Shown: piece after piece, positions 52,764 to 60,409 of the stretch
How positions within the stretch are numbered: position 1 is the stretch's first letter
Layout of the letters: each line of letters opens with the position of its first letter
Source of the DNA: JBDWFY01 sp965275915
Lineage (GTDB): Bacteria > Pseudomonadota > Alphaproteobacteria > Rhizobiales > Stappiaceae
Reading direction: 5' to 3'
DNA: 64,000 nucleotides
NCBI GenBank assembly: GCA_965275915.1
Contig: CBDHYI010000004.1
Location: forward strand, 291,757-355,756
The notes under the pieces: model-generated
Told to the model about the DNA's origin: nothing
The model's database searches: none
Seen by the model: the letters and a program-made list of their open reading frames with translations, nothing else
Position numbers and translations under genes: made by a program

Positions 52764-53384
52764 ATGTCGCGCGCCAATGCCGCAACCCAGATCGCAGCAA
52801 ACATCGCAGCCCGCGGTCCTGATCGCCGTCGGCATCAGCGTGTCAAGGTGAACCTGCTTGGGCGCTTCATGACGGAAAGCCGGCAGGAGTACCCCTGCCA
52901 GGTAATCAATATGTCTCCCGGCGGCGCAGCACTGATTGCCCCGGTTATCGGCAGCGTCGGTGAACGGGTTATCGCCTATATCGATCATATCGGCCGTATC
53001 GAAGGCAAAATCGCCCGGGAAATGGAAGGCGGCTTTGCGATTTCCATCAATGCGACGGCGCGCAAGCGCGATAAAATCGCCGCCCAGTTGACCTGGCTCG
53101 CAAACCGGCATGAGCTCAATCTGCCTGAAGACCGGCGCCACGACCGCTTTACGCCGGAAAATCCGGTGTCGAACATTGTTCTTCCCGATGGCCGGGAATA
53201 TCGTTGTGGCGTTATCGACGTGTCCATGTCCGGCGCAGCGATCCGGACCGATGTCAAACCCGCGATCGGTACCGTTCTGACACTTGGCAAGATGCGCGCA
53301 CGCGTTGTCCGGCATATCGAAGAAGGCATCGCCATCGAGTTTTCCCAGATTGTCGACGAAGAAGAAATCAAGAAGAATTTTTAG
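52764..53384 (+). CDS. PilZ-domain protein
   Basis: 206 residues with one clear PilZ module and a second related half. The first half has RRHQRVKVNLLGRFMTE and then CQVINMSPGGAALIAP (RxxxR plus D/NxSxxG c-di-GMP motif with N for D). The second half has EDRRHDRFTPENPVSN and CGVIDVSMSGAAIRTDVKP. Both halves look PilZ-like, giving a tandem. It probably responds to cyclic-di-GMP to control motility or polysaccharide. Its position next to a PAS protein and a BTLCP gene fits biofilm control. Confidence 0.88.
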   Translation: MSRANAATQIAANIAARGPDRRRHQRVKVNLLGRFMTESRQEYPCQVINMSPGGAALIAPVIGSVGERVIAYIDHIGRIEGKIAREMEGGFAISINATARKRDKIAAQLTWLANRHELNLPEDRRHDRFTPENPVSNIVLPDGREYRCGVIDVSMSGAAIRTDVKPAIGTVLTLGKMRARVVRHIEEGIAIEFSQIVDEEEIKKNF

Positions 53385-53860
53385 CTCGTCGGTATTCATC
53401 TCATCGGGTGGTGTCCCAGCCGGCATTCGATCTTTCCCCAAAGCGGTATCGTGGAACACGGCCTGTTTGTTTCCCGTGGTTTGTTTTTCAGCAAACAGTT
53501 TGTTTTACTTTCTTTTTTTGTCCCTCTCACCCAGGCATAAGCAGAACAAATTCGCCACAATGTACTGACTGGACTCGGTGATTTTTCTCACCGTCCATCC
53601 CATTTTGCCGTTGTTTGGCAAAAAATATCTCAAGAAAACCGGGAGGTTCGCACAAGATCCCGCGTGCCGACCCGTTCTAAAAATTTTTAGATAAGAATCT
53701 GATTTTATTATACTTTTTCCCGAAACCACTCAAAAGATAAAATTTTACTCAAATTAGAGTAAAATCAATTTATACTTTTAATATAATACAAATACGCAAA
53801 TTATTTCTATATAAAAACGACATATGCATAGTAAATCCAAATAACGGGGATGGTTTGACT
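53385..53860. other. AT-rich control region before the BTLCP gene
   Basis: The last 180 bases (about 53680-53855) are very AT-rich and contain a 9-base inverted repeat, ATTTTACTC-N6-GAGTAAAAT (53742-53765). No gene seen. It resembles in composition the regions at 41690-41865 and 43300-43530. Confidence 0.5.
53742..53765. promoter_or_regulatory. Inverted repeat in the AT-rich promoter region
   Basis: Perfect 9-base arms ATTTTACTC and GAGTAAAAT around AAATTA, about 95-120 bases upstream of the BTLCP start. Suitable as a dimeric regulator site; identity unknown. Confidence 0.45.
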
Positions 53861-54484
53861 ATGCTAAAGTTAAACAGAGTTGGTTTGTATACGCTGGCAT
53901 TGGGTATCGCGGTCACAGCGCCCACAGCGAGTCTGGCGCTCAGCGATGCTCCAAGCTTCATGCGGACGCTGGGCAAAACAAGCCCGCCCATCGGGCATGT
54001 GGAATATTGTCAGCGCTACAATACCGATTGCGCAATCAAAACAAAAAAGGCGCCTTTGATGCGCCTCACACAGAAACGGTGGCAGGAACTGCAGGTGATC
54101 AACAACAAGGTCAACAGCGCCATTCAGCCCGTCACGGACATTGATTTGTATGCGGTGCTTGAAAAATGGACCTATCCGAGCGTTGCCGGTGATTGCGAAG
54201 ATTATGTGCTGGAGAAAAGACGCCGCCTTTACGAGAGCGGTTGGCCTTTGGGGGCTCTTCTCATCACCGTTGTGCGTGATCAGAATGGCGATGGACATGC
54301 TGTCTTGACGGTTCGGACAGATCGAGGTGACTTCATACTTGATAACCAGGCCGGCGCTGTCCTGCCGTGGTATCAGACACCGTATCGCTATGTGAAACGC
54401 CAGTCCGCAACCAACTCAGGCCATTGGAACCGAATTTCCGACCGACGCGTCAGCGTCGTGGGCACCGTACGATCAGTGGACTAA
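53861..54484 (+). CDS. Transglutaminase-like cysteine peptidase (BTLCP), secreted
   Basis: 207 residues with a signal (YTLALGIAVTAPTASLALS) and a bacterial transglutaminase-like cysteine-protease domain. The catalytic Cys is in VAGDCEDYVLEKRRRL, His in NGDGHAVLTVRTD and Asp in FILDNQAG. Homologues include LapG, which cleaves a biofilm adhesin under c-di-GMP control, and many rhizobial secreted BTLCPs. No LapD or adhesin gene is adjacent. The ATG at 53861 follows GGGGATGG. The neighbourhood with PilZ is suggestive only. Confidence 0.9.
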   Translation: MLKLNRVGLYTLALGIAVTAPTASLALSDAPSFMRTLGKTSPPIGHVEYCQRYNTDCAIKTKKAPLMRLTQKRWQELQVINNKVNSAIQPVTDIDLYAVLEKWTYPSVAGDCEDYVLEKRRRLYESGWPLGALLITVVRDQNGDGHAVLTVRTDRGDFILDNQAGAVLPWYQTPYRYVKRQSATNSGHWNRISDRRVSVVGTVRSVD

Positions 54485-54539
54485 ATATTCTGCCGTCAAA
54501 CCCGATCGCGTCCCCCCCATCCCCAAACCGATCGGGTCC

Positions 54540-54568
54540 AACCGGTCCGCGTGCCCCGCGGACCGGTT
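54540..54568 (+). terminator. Strong hairpin terminator
   Basis: A 12-base perfect stem AACCGGTCCGCG / CGCGGACCGGTT with loop TGCCC, followed by a short T4 run. Ends the BTLCP transcript. Confidence 0.75.
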
Positions 54569-54607
54569 CCCTTTTGGGGTGTGGTCTGGACTTCTTAAAA
54601 TGTCACC

Positions 54608-55138
54608 TTAGGGTATGGACTCAAGTCCGGCTTTAAAGCGCCTCCAGTTGCGAACATATCCCTTTGCCGAAGCTGTCAGCCCGGCCACAGCCTCGTCATC
54701 CAGTTCGCGTAAGACCTTCCCGGGCATGCCGACGACAAGGGAGTTATCCGGAATGGTCTTTCCTTCGGGAATCAGCGCATTTGCGCCGATCAGACAGTTT
54801 TTTCCGATCCTGGCGCCATTGAGAACGGTCGCTCCCATCCCAACCAGCGAGTTATCGCCGATTGTGCACCCGTGCAGAATCGCCTTGTGACCAACCGTAC
54901 AATCCTGCCCCACACTCAGCGGCAGACCAGGATCGGTGTGAAGGACACAGCCGTCCTGGATATTGGATCGGGCACCGATCGCTATCAGTTCGTTATCGCC
55001 GCGCAGGATCGCCCCCCACCAGATACTGGCTTCCTCGGAAAGTCTGATTTTACCGATCAAGGTCGCGTTCGGAGCAACCCAGTAGTCCCCGCTGAGCGGA
55101 AGTTCCGGCTGCACACCATCAAGTGCATAAACTGGCAT
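54608..55138 (-). CDS. Gamma-class carbonic anhydrase-like protein
   Basis: 176 residues of left-handed beta-helix hexapeptides: GDYWVAPNATLIGKIRLSEEASIWWGAILRGDNELIAIG. The zinc histidines fall in CVLHTDPG, VGHKAILHG and the preceding turn. Hydratase activity is variable in the YrdA/CaiE-like branch. Unusually, the last codons (GLESIP and the TAA) come from an IS-end-like sequence TTAGGGTATGGACTC at 54608-54622, so the C-terminus was probably remade by an insertion or by choice of the new stop. Confidence 0.9.
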   Translation of the reverse strand: MPVYALDGVQPELPLSGDYWVAPNATLIGKIRLSEEASIWWGAILRGDNELIAIGARSNIQDGCVLHTDPGLPLSVGQDCTVGHKAILHGCTIGDNSLVGMGATVLNGARIGKNCLIGANALIPEGKTIPDNSLVVGMPGKVLRELDDEAVAGLTASAKGYVRNWRRFKAGLESIP

Positions 55139-55192
55139 ATTTCACCTTACCCTGCCCCACCGGTGGATCAGTCAAGCCGTTTCAGGAAAAGG

Positions 55193-55522
55193 TTAGGCAA
55201 CCTCGTAGGCGATTGCCAGTGCAAATTGAACCACAACAATGCCTGAACACATGCTCCACATACCGGCAATTGTGGTGCTGGCAACCAGCCAGCCCAGGGG
55301 ACGACCTTCAATGCGACGTCCGCGGATCGCATTGCGCATCAGGATAAACGGGCCGGCAAAAAGAATTATGGCGATTGTCCCGACGATGTTCAGAAACGTT
55401 GCCGATTCCAAAGCAAACCTGGCCGGACGATCCGTCACCAACTGATAAAAACTGGCAATAACGCCCGCTGCGGCAAAACCTGCGCATCCCAGGTAAATAG
55501 CGAGCAAGAACTCAACAAACAC
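55193..55522 (-). CDS. Small membrane protein, unknown
   Basis: 109 residues with three or four TM helices (FLLAIYLGCAGFAAAGVIASF; ATFLNIVGTIAIILFAGPFILM; LVASTTIAGMWSMCSGIVVVQFAL). It matches a conserved Hyphomicrobiales hypothetical type that I cannot name with certainty. It starts at a GTG behind AGGGGG, which itself lies inside the TTAA-N7-TTAA box at 55526-55540. Confidence 0.75.
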   Translation of the reverse strand: MFVEFLLAIYLGCAGFAAAGVIASFYQLVTDRPARFALESATFLNIVGTIAIILFAGPFILMRNAIRGRRIEGRPLGWLVASTTIAGMWSMCSGIVVVQFALAIAYEVA

Positions 55523-55525
55523 AAA

Positions 55526-55540
55526 CTTAACCCCCTGTTA
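55526..55540. promoter_or_regulatory. CtrA-type box at the start of the small membrane protein gene
   Basis: TTAACCCCCTGTTAA matches TTAA-N7-TTAA exactly, 4-18 bases before the GTG start. This is too close for ordinary activation; it would fit repression or a chance match, since the central C5 is the complement of the ribosome site. Confidence 0.4.
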
Positions 55541-55757
55541 ACCAATTGGTCCCAAATATGGCATTGGGCTGGTTTAACTGATTGTTAGCAATCTGCGTGC
55601 CGGAAACGGCAATGAAGGCAACAGGCGGAAATGCTTAACAAAATATGAATGGCAAAGAAAACGCCCTGTCCCAAAACAGGACAGGCGTCCCAAATAATGA
55701 CAGCTTTGGGTCAAAACTGTCCCCGGATCGCTCGTCAGCGGGTGGCTGGAGAATACG

Positions 55758-55913
55758 ATGACCTATTTGCACCCGCCCAAAGCAACAGGCATGCGCTGCT
55801 GGCCGATGATGCTGATCACGGCCGGACTGATTGTCTGTACGATACTATTTGTCGGAAATGCCCTGCCGACATGGATCGGTATTGAGATCCATCTCAGATG
55901 GCCGTCGCTTTAA
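55758..55913 (+). CDS. Small single-TM protein, 51 residues
   Basis: Frame MTYLHPPKATGMRCWPMM followed by one hydrophobic helix LITAGLIVCTILFVGNALP and a short WIGIEIHLRWPSL tail. TGGAGA lies seven bases before the ATG. Unrecognised. The frame is convergent with DUF3126. I believe it more likely real than not because of the ribosome site and the clean TM. Confidence 0.5.
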   Translation: MTYLHPPKATGMRCWPMMLITAGLIVCTILFVGNALPTWIGIEIHLRWPSL

Positions 55914-55939
55914 GCTCAACACACCGCAACCAAACGGCC

Positions 55940-56155
55940 TTAAAACTCATCCACATCGATTTCGAGGATCGCCATCTGGAAACTCCAGCTCAAATCCTCG
56001 TCTTCATCATCCCGAAACAGAACACCGATGAACTCGTCGCCGATATAGACTTCCGCTGAATCGTCCTTGCGCGGACGCGCCCTGACCGCGATGTTCGGCA
56101 TATTGAAGCGGCGCTTGAAAAACGCATCGAGCTTCTGAATTTCCTCAGCTTTCAC
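55940..56155 (-). CDS. DUF3126-family protein
   Basis: 71 residues matching the alphaproteobacterial DUF3126 family (unknown function): EEIQKLDAFFKRRFNMPNI, RPRKDDSAEVYIGDEFIGVLFRDDEDEDLSWSFQMAILEIDVDEF. The start is the GTG at 56155, behind GGGAG at seven bases; the longer open frame upstream (to 56437) is spurious. A short cytosolic protein located downstream of cysE on the same strand, as frequently seen in this order. Confidence 0.88.
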   Translation of the reverse strand: MKAEEIQKLDAFFKRRFNMPNIAVRARPRKDDSAEVYIGDEFIGVLFRDDEDEDLSWSFQMAILEIDVDEF

Positions 56156-56239
56156 CGGCTTACTCCCAATGGCGACCGTGTTTTCTGTTCGAGCGGAAGT
56201 CCTACACGATCGCAGCAGTGTGTGAACAGTGTAAATTAG

Positions 56240-56256
56240 GGTGTGCACCCATAAAT
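56240..56256. repeat. IS-end-like solo terminus
   Basis: TTAG (56236-56239) followed by GGTGTGCACCCATAAAT, close to the IS427-type end consensus. It lies between DUF3126 and cysE, 6 bases beyond the cysE stop. Confidence 0.55.
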
Positions 56257-56261
56257 GTTTT

Positions 56262-57086
56262 TCAGGACTTGTCGCCGATGAGCTGGTCCATGGACCGGGC
56301 CGGTTCGGCACAGCCTGCTTTGCCGACAATCTTTGCAGGAACGCCTGCAACGGTCGATTCAGGCGGAACGGAAGAAAGAACCACGGATCCGGCAGCAATT
56401 CTGGAACAGCGTCCAACCTCGAAGTTGCCCAAAACACTCGCCCCTGCGCCGATCAGCACGCCGTGGCGTATTTTGGGATGGCGATCGCCCCCTTCTTTAC
56501 CCGTGCCGCCGAGCGTTACACCTTGCAGGATCGAAACATCATCTTCTATGACGGCGGTCGCACCAACGACGATGCCCGTTCCGTGATCAAAGAAGATCCC
56601 CCGCCCCATCGGCACCCCGGGGTGAATATCGACCTGATAGACTTCAGAGGCCCGGCTTTGCAGATAAAGTGCGAAATCCTTACGGCCTTTGCGCCAAAGC
56701 CAATTGGACAGGCGGTGCGTCTGGATCGCATGAAAGCCCTTGAAATAAAGAACCGGCTCGATCGCCCGTTCGCACACCGGATCACGATCCAGAACGGTCA
56801 CAATATCGACCCGGAAGATATCCGAAATCTCAGGTTCGTCCGCCAGAGCCTGCTGATAAAGCTGACGGATCAGAGTCGCTGAAACGACCGAGTGTTCCAG
56901 CCGTGTTGCAATACGGTTGATAACGACCTCATCGAGCGTCGGCTGATTGAGAATGCTCTCGTGAATAAAACCGGCAAGGTCGGGCTCGTTGGCGACCATG
57001 TCTTCAGCTTCAACGCGAAGCTGATGCCAGACGGGATCGTGTGTAGCCAGCGAAGCCGAGTCCAGGGTTTTTTGCATTCCAGTCAT
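56262..57086 (-). CDS. cysE: Serine O-acetyltransferase
   Basis: 274 residues; makes O-acetylserine for cysteine synthesis. N-terminal helical SATase domain (WHQLRVEAEDMVANEPDLAGFIHE...RTLLRIDIVTVLDRDPVCERAIEP-like), then the beta-helix with IHPGVPMGRGIFFDHGTGIVVGATAVIEDDVSILQGVTLGGTGKEGGDRHP containing the catalytic His-Asp region. The C-terminal tail (CAEPARSMDQLIGDKS) does not end in the usual Ile that binds CysK, so complex formation may be weak. It precedes DUF3126. Confidence 0.95.
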   Translation of the reverse strand: MTGMQKTLDSASLATHDPVWHQLRVEAEDMVANEPDLAGFIHESILNQPTLDEVVINRIATRLEHSVVSATLIRQLYQQALADEPEISDIFRVDIVTVLDRDPVCERAIEPVLYFKGFHAIQTHRLSNWLWRKGRKDFALYLQSRASEVYQVDIHPGVPMGRGIFFDHGTGIVVGATAVIEDDVSILQGVTLGGTGKEGGDRHPKIRHGVLIGAGASVLGNFEVGRCSRIAAGSVVLSSVPPESTVAGVPAKIVGKAGCAEPARSMDQLIGDKS

Positions 57087-57289
57087 GTCCGCCTCCTTGC
57101 GGGCAATAGAGCGTTACGTCCTAACATAGGTTCACATCATGAAAAAACTAAGTACTGCCGATAAATTTCCAATAATATTGGAATATCAGGCTCATCCTTT
57201 CAATAAGATCTTGGTCTCGGTTAACGGCCTGCACCTTTTATCTCATTGACGTTTTTCCGTTAATCGGCATCAATCGCCGGATAAACCAG

Positions 57290-57300
57290 GCTCAGGACCA
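57290..57300. repeat. Partial MITE-like end
   Basis: CCAG (57286-57289) followed by GCTCAGGACCA, the terminal 10 bases of the MITE-like family, with no opposite end nearby. Probably a residual scar before the enoyl-CoA hydratase promoter. Confidence 0.4.
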
Positions 57301-57354
57301 GAGCCGGCACACAGGTTTTCGTTCGTCTCGCCCATTGCCGGATTGTCTTATCAA

Positions 57355-58161
57355 ATGTCAAACATCGAAAAAATCGTCTCCGAAGGTATCAAACTCGTTC
57401 TCCGCCCCCCGGTGGGATGGCTTGTGATCGACAGGCCGGAGCGCAAAAATGCTCTGACAAAAGCAATGTGGGGCCACATACCCGGCGCAATTGAAGAAAT
57501 TGCGAAGGATGATCGGGTCCGCGTGATTGTTCTTCGCGGTGGAGGCGAGGAAACCTTCATTGCCGGAGCTGATATTTCGGAATTCGATACGGTTCGCAGG
57601 GACAGCGAAACCTCACGGTCTTACGAACACCTGAACGATCTTGCATTTGCAGCGCTCAGAGATACGGAAAAACCGACGCTTGCCATGATAAGAGGCCATT
57701 GTCTCGGTGGGGGCCTGGCGTTGGCTATGGCGTGCGACCTTCGCTTGGCCGACACCAGCGCCCGGTTTGGAATTCCGGCCGCAAAACTGGGCGTCGGCTA
57801 TCCGCCAAAATCCATTGCCGACATCGTTTCCATGGTCGGTCCCTCTGTCGCAAAGGACATTTTTTTCACCGCCCGAAGATTTGATGCGGACGAAGCTGGC
57901 CGGCTGGGACTGATCAACCGAATCGTGCCGCCCGAGGAATTGGAAACGCGGACGATCGCGCTTGCTGAAGAGATTGCCCGTTGGGCACCGCTCACCCAAA
58001 AGGCGGCAAAGGCAGCGGTCAATGCCCTTTCCGGGGGCGACTTTGGCTCAGGCACGGATGACGTTCAGAAGCTGTGCGATCTGTGTTTTGATTCCGATGA
58101 TTTTGCCGAAGGGCGCCGGGCCTTCATGGAAAAACGCTCTCCGGTCTTCCGCGGCAGATAG
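57355..58161 (+). CDS. Enoyl-CoA hydratase/isomerase family protein
   Basis: 268-residue crotonase-fold enzyme: WLVIDRPERKNALTKAMW, oxyanion-hole GGGEETFIAGADISEF and GHCLGGGLALAMACDLRLAD. The general-acid/base position follows in FGIPAAKLGVGYPP, where Gly replaces the usual Glu, so a hydratase reaction is uncertain. The ATG at 57355 (MSNIEKIVSEG) is taken; the TTG at 57343 is an alternative. CoA substrate unknown. Confidence 0.9.
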   Translation: MSNIEKIVSEGIKLVLRPPVGWLVIDRPERKNALTKAMWGHIPGAIEEIAKDDRVRVIVLRGGGEETFIAGADISEFDTVRRDSETSRSYEHLNDLAFAALRDTEKPTLAMIRGHCLGGGLALAMACDLRLADTSARFGIPAAKLGVGYPPKSIADIVSMVGPSVAKDIFFTARRFDADEAGRLGLINRIVPPEELETRTIALAEEIARWAPLTQKAAKAAVNALSGGDFGSGTDDVQKLCDLCFDSDDFAEGRRAFMEKRSPVFRGR

Positions 58162-58187
58162 AGCGTACCTTGTTTATGTTGGATATG

Positions 58188-59144
58188 TCAGGAGGCCGAC
58201 AGCACGTCCGCTTCATCCAAATCTTCTATAAATGCCAGCAACGCATCGGAAAAAAGGTCATTCTTGTCCCCGGCCACCATATGGCCGGCCCCCGACACAT
58301 CGACATACGACGCATGGGGCACCAACTGCCTGAACTCCTCAACATGGTCCTCCGAAACCAGTTCGGACTGGCTGCCCCTCACCAGAAAGACCGGCAGTTT
58401 CAGGTTGGCTGCGGCGGAAAGCATGCGCGCCTCGGCATCGCTGCTGTCGGCATGATATTCGGTTCTTTGTTCGATAAAATTCGGATCCCAATGCCATCGA
58501 TAGCGGCCGTCCGGTCCAAGCCGCAGGTTCTTTTTCAGACCTTCAAGACTGCGCGGCCGGCTCCTGTGCGGCAGATATTTCGCAATCGCATCGGCCGCCT
58601 CCTCAAGCGTTCCGAAGCCCTGCTCGACCTGAGCTCCCATGAAACCCAGAATCTTTGCAACGCCAGAACGCCTTAATCGCGGCGTGATATCCACCAGAAC
58701 CAGAGCCTGAAAGCTGCCCGGCCGAAACTGTCCTTCAGCCAGCATGCAGGCCGCTCCGCCCAGGGACGCACCGACCGCGATCGGTCTCCGGCCGAAGCGC
58801 TCCTTGATCGCCTCCGCGACAGCCAGCGCATCGTCGGCAAAGGATTCAAAGGCATAATTGCCCTTGGCAACCCATTCGCTCTCACCATGACCACGCTGGT
58901 CGATTGTCACCGCAGTATGACCGCGAACGGCAAGGCGGGCCGCCGTTCCACTCCAGGCATGCCGCGTTTGACCGCCACCGTGCAGAAGCAGAATAGGTGC
59001 AGGCGCAGCGTCTGTTTTTCTATGCCGCCATCTGGTTTCATAATTTGATGCCGGCCAGATATCGCCGACAAGTCTGTTTCCCGCAGCCCCCATGAACATG
59101 CAGGGTTTTGGGGAAATCGAGCTGTCGTCTGCTGTCCGGCTCAT
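58188..59144 (-). CDS. Alpha/beta hydrolase (first of overlapping pair by position)
   Basis: 318 residues: ILLLHGGGQTRHAW oxyanion region, AVTIDQRGHGESEW, nucleophile Ser in VGASLGGAACMLAE, acid and His in RGSQSELVSEDHVEEF and SGAGHMVAGDKND. Lipase/esterase or haloalkane-dehalogenase-like fold without a signal. Its ATG overlaps the stop of the upstream hydrolase by ATGA (59141-59144), so the two are translationally coupled. Confidence 0.88.
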   Translation of the reverse strand: MSRTADDSSISPKPCMFMGAAGNRLVGDIWPASNYETRWRHRKTDAAPAPILLLHGGGQTRHAWSGTAARLAVRGHTAVTIDQRGHGESEWVAKGNYAFESFADDALAVAEAIKERFGRRPIAVGASLGGAACMLAEGQFRPGSFQALVLVDITPRLRRSGVAKILGFMGAQVEQGFGTLEEAADAIAKYLPHRSRPRSLEGLKKNLRLGPDGRYRWHWDPNFIEQRTEYHADSSDAEARMLSAAANLKLPVFLVRGSQSELVSEDHVEEFRQLVPHASYVDVSGAGHMVAGDKNDLFSDALLAFIEDLDEADVLSAS

Positions 59145-59893
59145 CCGCTCCTCCCAAGGAAGTCCAAAACGCCGCGTTTAAAAACTTTGTCGCCTACAGC
59201 AACCATATGGTCCCGATCCGGGATATCCAAAACCGACGCATTGGGAATGAGAGCCGCAAGATCCCTCGCAGATCCCGCAATCGCATCACGCGTTCCGACA
59301 GCCACGAGAACCGGAGACCGGATACCCGCAACCTGGTCCGATCGAATTTTCTGGCGGGACGAGCGCATGCAGGCGGCAAGTGAGAGGCGGTCGCTCTTTG
59401 TCTGTTCCGCAAACTGACGGAAAGCACGACCGCTTTGATGCTGCACATCGTCGATGGACTCCGCTTCCAGCGCCTGTGCGATCGGCTCCGGGTCGCCCAC
59501 CCCCTCGATCATGCCGTATCCCAGACCGCCAAAAACCAGATGCCCCACCCGCTCCGGATGATTGAGTGCCAGAAACGCACTGATCCGCGCACCCATCGAA
59601 TATCCCATGACATCCGCTTTTTCGATCTCCAGATGATCGAGCAGTCCGCGTGCGTCTTCCGCCATCGTTGGAGCGCCGTAAACGCCCGGGTCGTGGATTT
59701 TCTGACTGTCACCGTGACCCCGATTATCAAGCGCAATCACGCGCATGCCCGATTTCACCAGCAAATCGGTCCATCCCGGATAGTCCCAGTTCATAAATAT
59801 GTTGGATGCAAATCCGTGGATAAGCAGAATCGGATCACCGCTTCCGACATCTTTGAAATGGATGCGTATTCCGTCAGAATCAAAGAAGCTCAT
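59141..59893 (-). CDS. Alpha/beta hydrolase, upstream member of the pair
   Basis: 250 residues: PILLIHGFASNIFMNWDYPGW, IALDNRGHGDSQK, Ser in VMGYSMGARISAFLALNHPERV, VAVGTRDAIAGS and His in DRDHMVAVGDKVF. Resembles 3-oxoadipate enol-lactonase-like esterases. The start at 59893 has a weak ribosome site, and the palindrome at 59898-59911 sits right before it. With the second hydrolase it forms a two-gene unit; substrates unknown. Confidence 0.9.
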   Translation of the reverse strand: MSFFDSDGIRIHFKDVGSGDPILLIHGFASNIFMNWDYPGWTDLLVKSGMRVIALDNRGHGDSQKIHDPGVYGAPTMAEDARGLLDHLEIEKADVMGYSMGARISAFLALNHPERVGHLVFGGLGYGMIEGVGDPEPIAQALEAESIDDVQHQSGRAFRQFAEQTKSDRLSLAACMRSSRQKIRSDQVAGIRSPVLVAVGTRDAIAGSARDLAALIPNASVLDIPDRDHMVAVGDKVFKRGVLDFLGRSG

Positions 59894-59897
59894 AAGA

Positions 59898-59911
59898 TTA
59901 CGTTTACGTAA
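59898..59911. promoter_or_regulatory. Palindromic operator-like site before the hydrolase pair
   Basis: TTACGTTTACGTAA has perfect TTACGT/ACGTAA arms with a 2-base spacer and lies 4 bases upstream of the start codon. The half-site TTACG is reminiscent of MerR- and TetR-family regulators of acyl-CoA and branched-chain catabolism, but I cannot assign one. Confidence 0.5.
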
Positions 59912-60127
59912 GAGTTATTTTGGATCGGCCAAACAATAGAGTTTTCCAAGACCAAAGAAAAGTGGATCGTTCGACCATTTGGTTGAGAACCTATATATAC
60001 GACTGAAACAACGATGGTTATTCCGGTCCCGGAGTTCATGCGAAATGCCGCGTTTTTCTCTCTATCCTTCTGTGCTCTTCACGGTTATTCTCCGCGCACG
60101 TAAGTTCACATAAGCGGAAATATCATC

Positions 60128-60385
60128 ATGGCAGAAGCGGTGGTCCCTCATTTTCACAATGATGACGGACTTGAGACCATTGTCATCGGGTCGAAGGAGT
60201 TCATGTGCATCGGCGCCCGACCGCCATTCGATCATCCTCATGTTTTTCTGGACATGGGCGACGGTACGGAGGTGGTTTGTCCCTATTGCTCAACGCTCTA
60301 CAAATACGATCCCGCCCTGCCCGCCGGGACGGCGAAACCGGAAAGCTGTGTCTGGATTGAAATCCCGTCCCAGGCAGCCGAATGA
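60128..60385 (+). CDS. CHCC zinc-finger protein (NDUFS6-like)
   Basis: 85 residues ending with the CHCC-type zinc site: His in FDHPHVFLDMGDG and the CPYC pair in VVCPYCSTLYKYDP, with Cys near the N-terminal FMCIGARPP. Alphaproteobacterial relatives of the mitochondrial complex I subunit NDUFS6 have this form. Separated by 24 bases from the monooxygenase downstream, which suggests co-transcription. Confidence 0.9.
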   Translation: MAEAVVPHFHNDDGLETIVIGSKEFMCIGARPPFDHPHVFLDMGDGTEVVCPYCSTLYKYDPALPAGTAKPESCVWIEIPSQAAE

Positions 60386-60409
60386 GAACTGTGGATCGGT
60401 GCGGCACTC

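Noticed and set aside
55940..56437. 165-residue version of the DUF3126 gene
   Set aside because: The upstream part overlaps cysE and has no homology features; the GTG at 56155 with GGGAG gives the family length.
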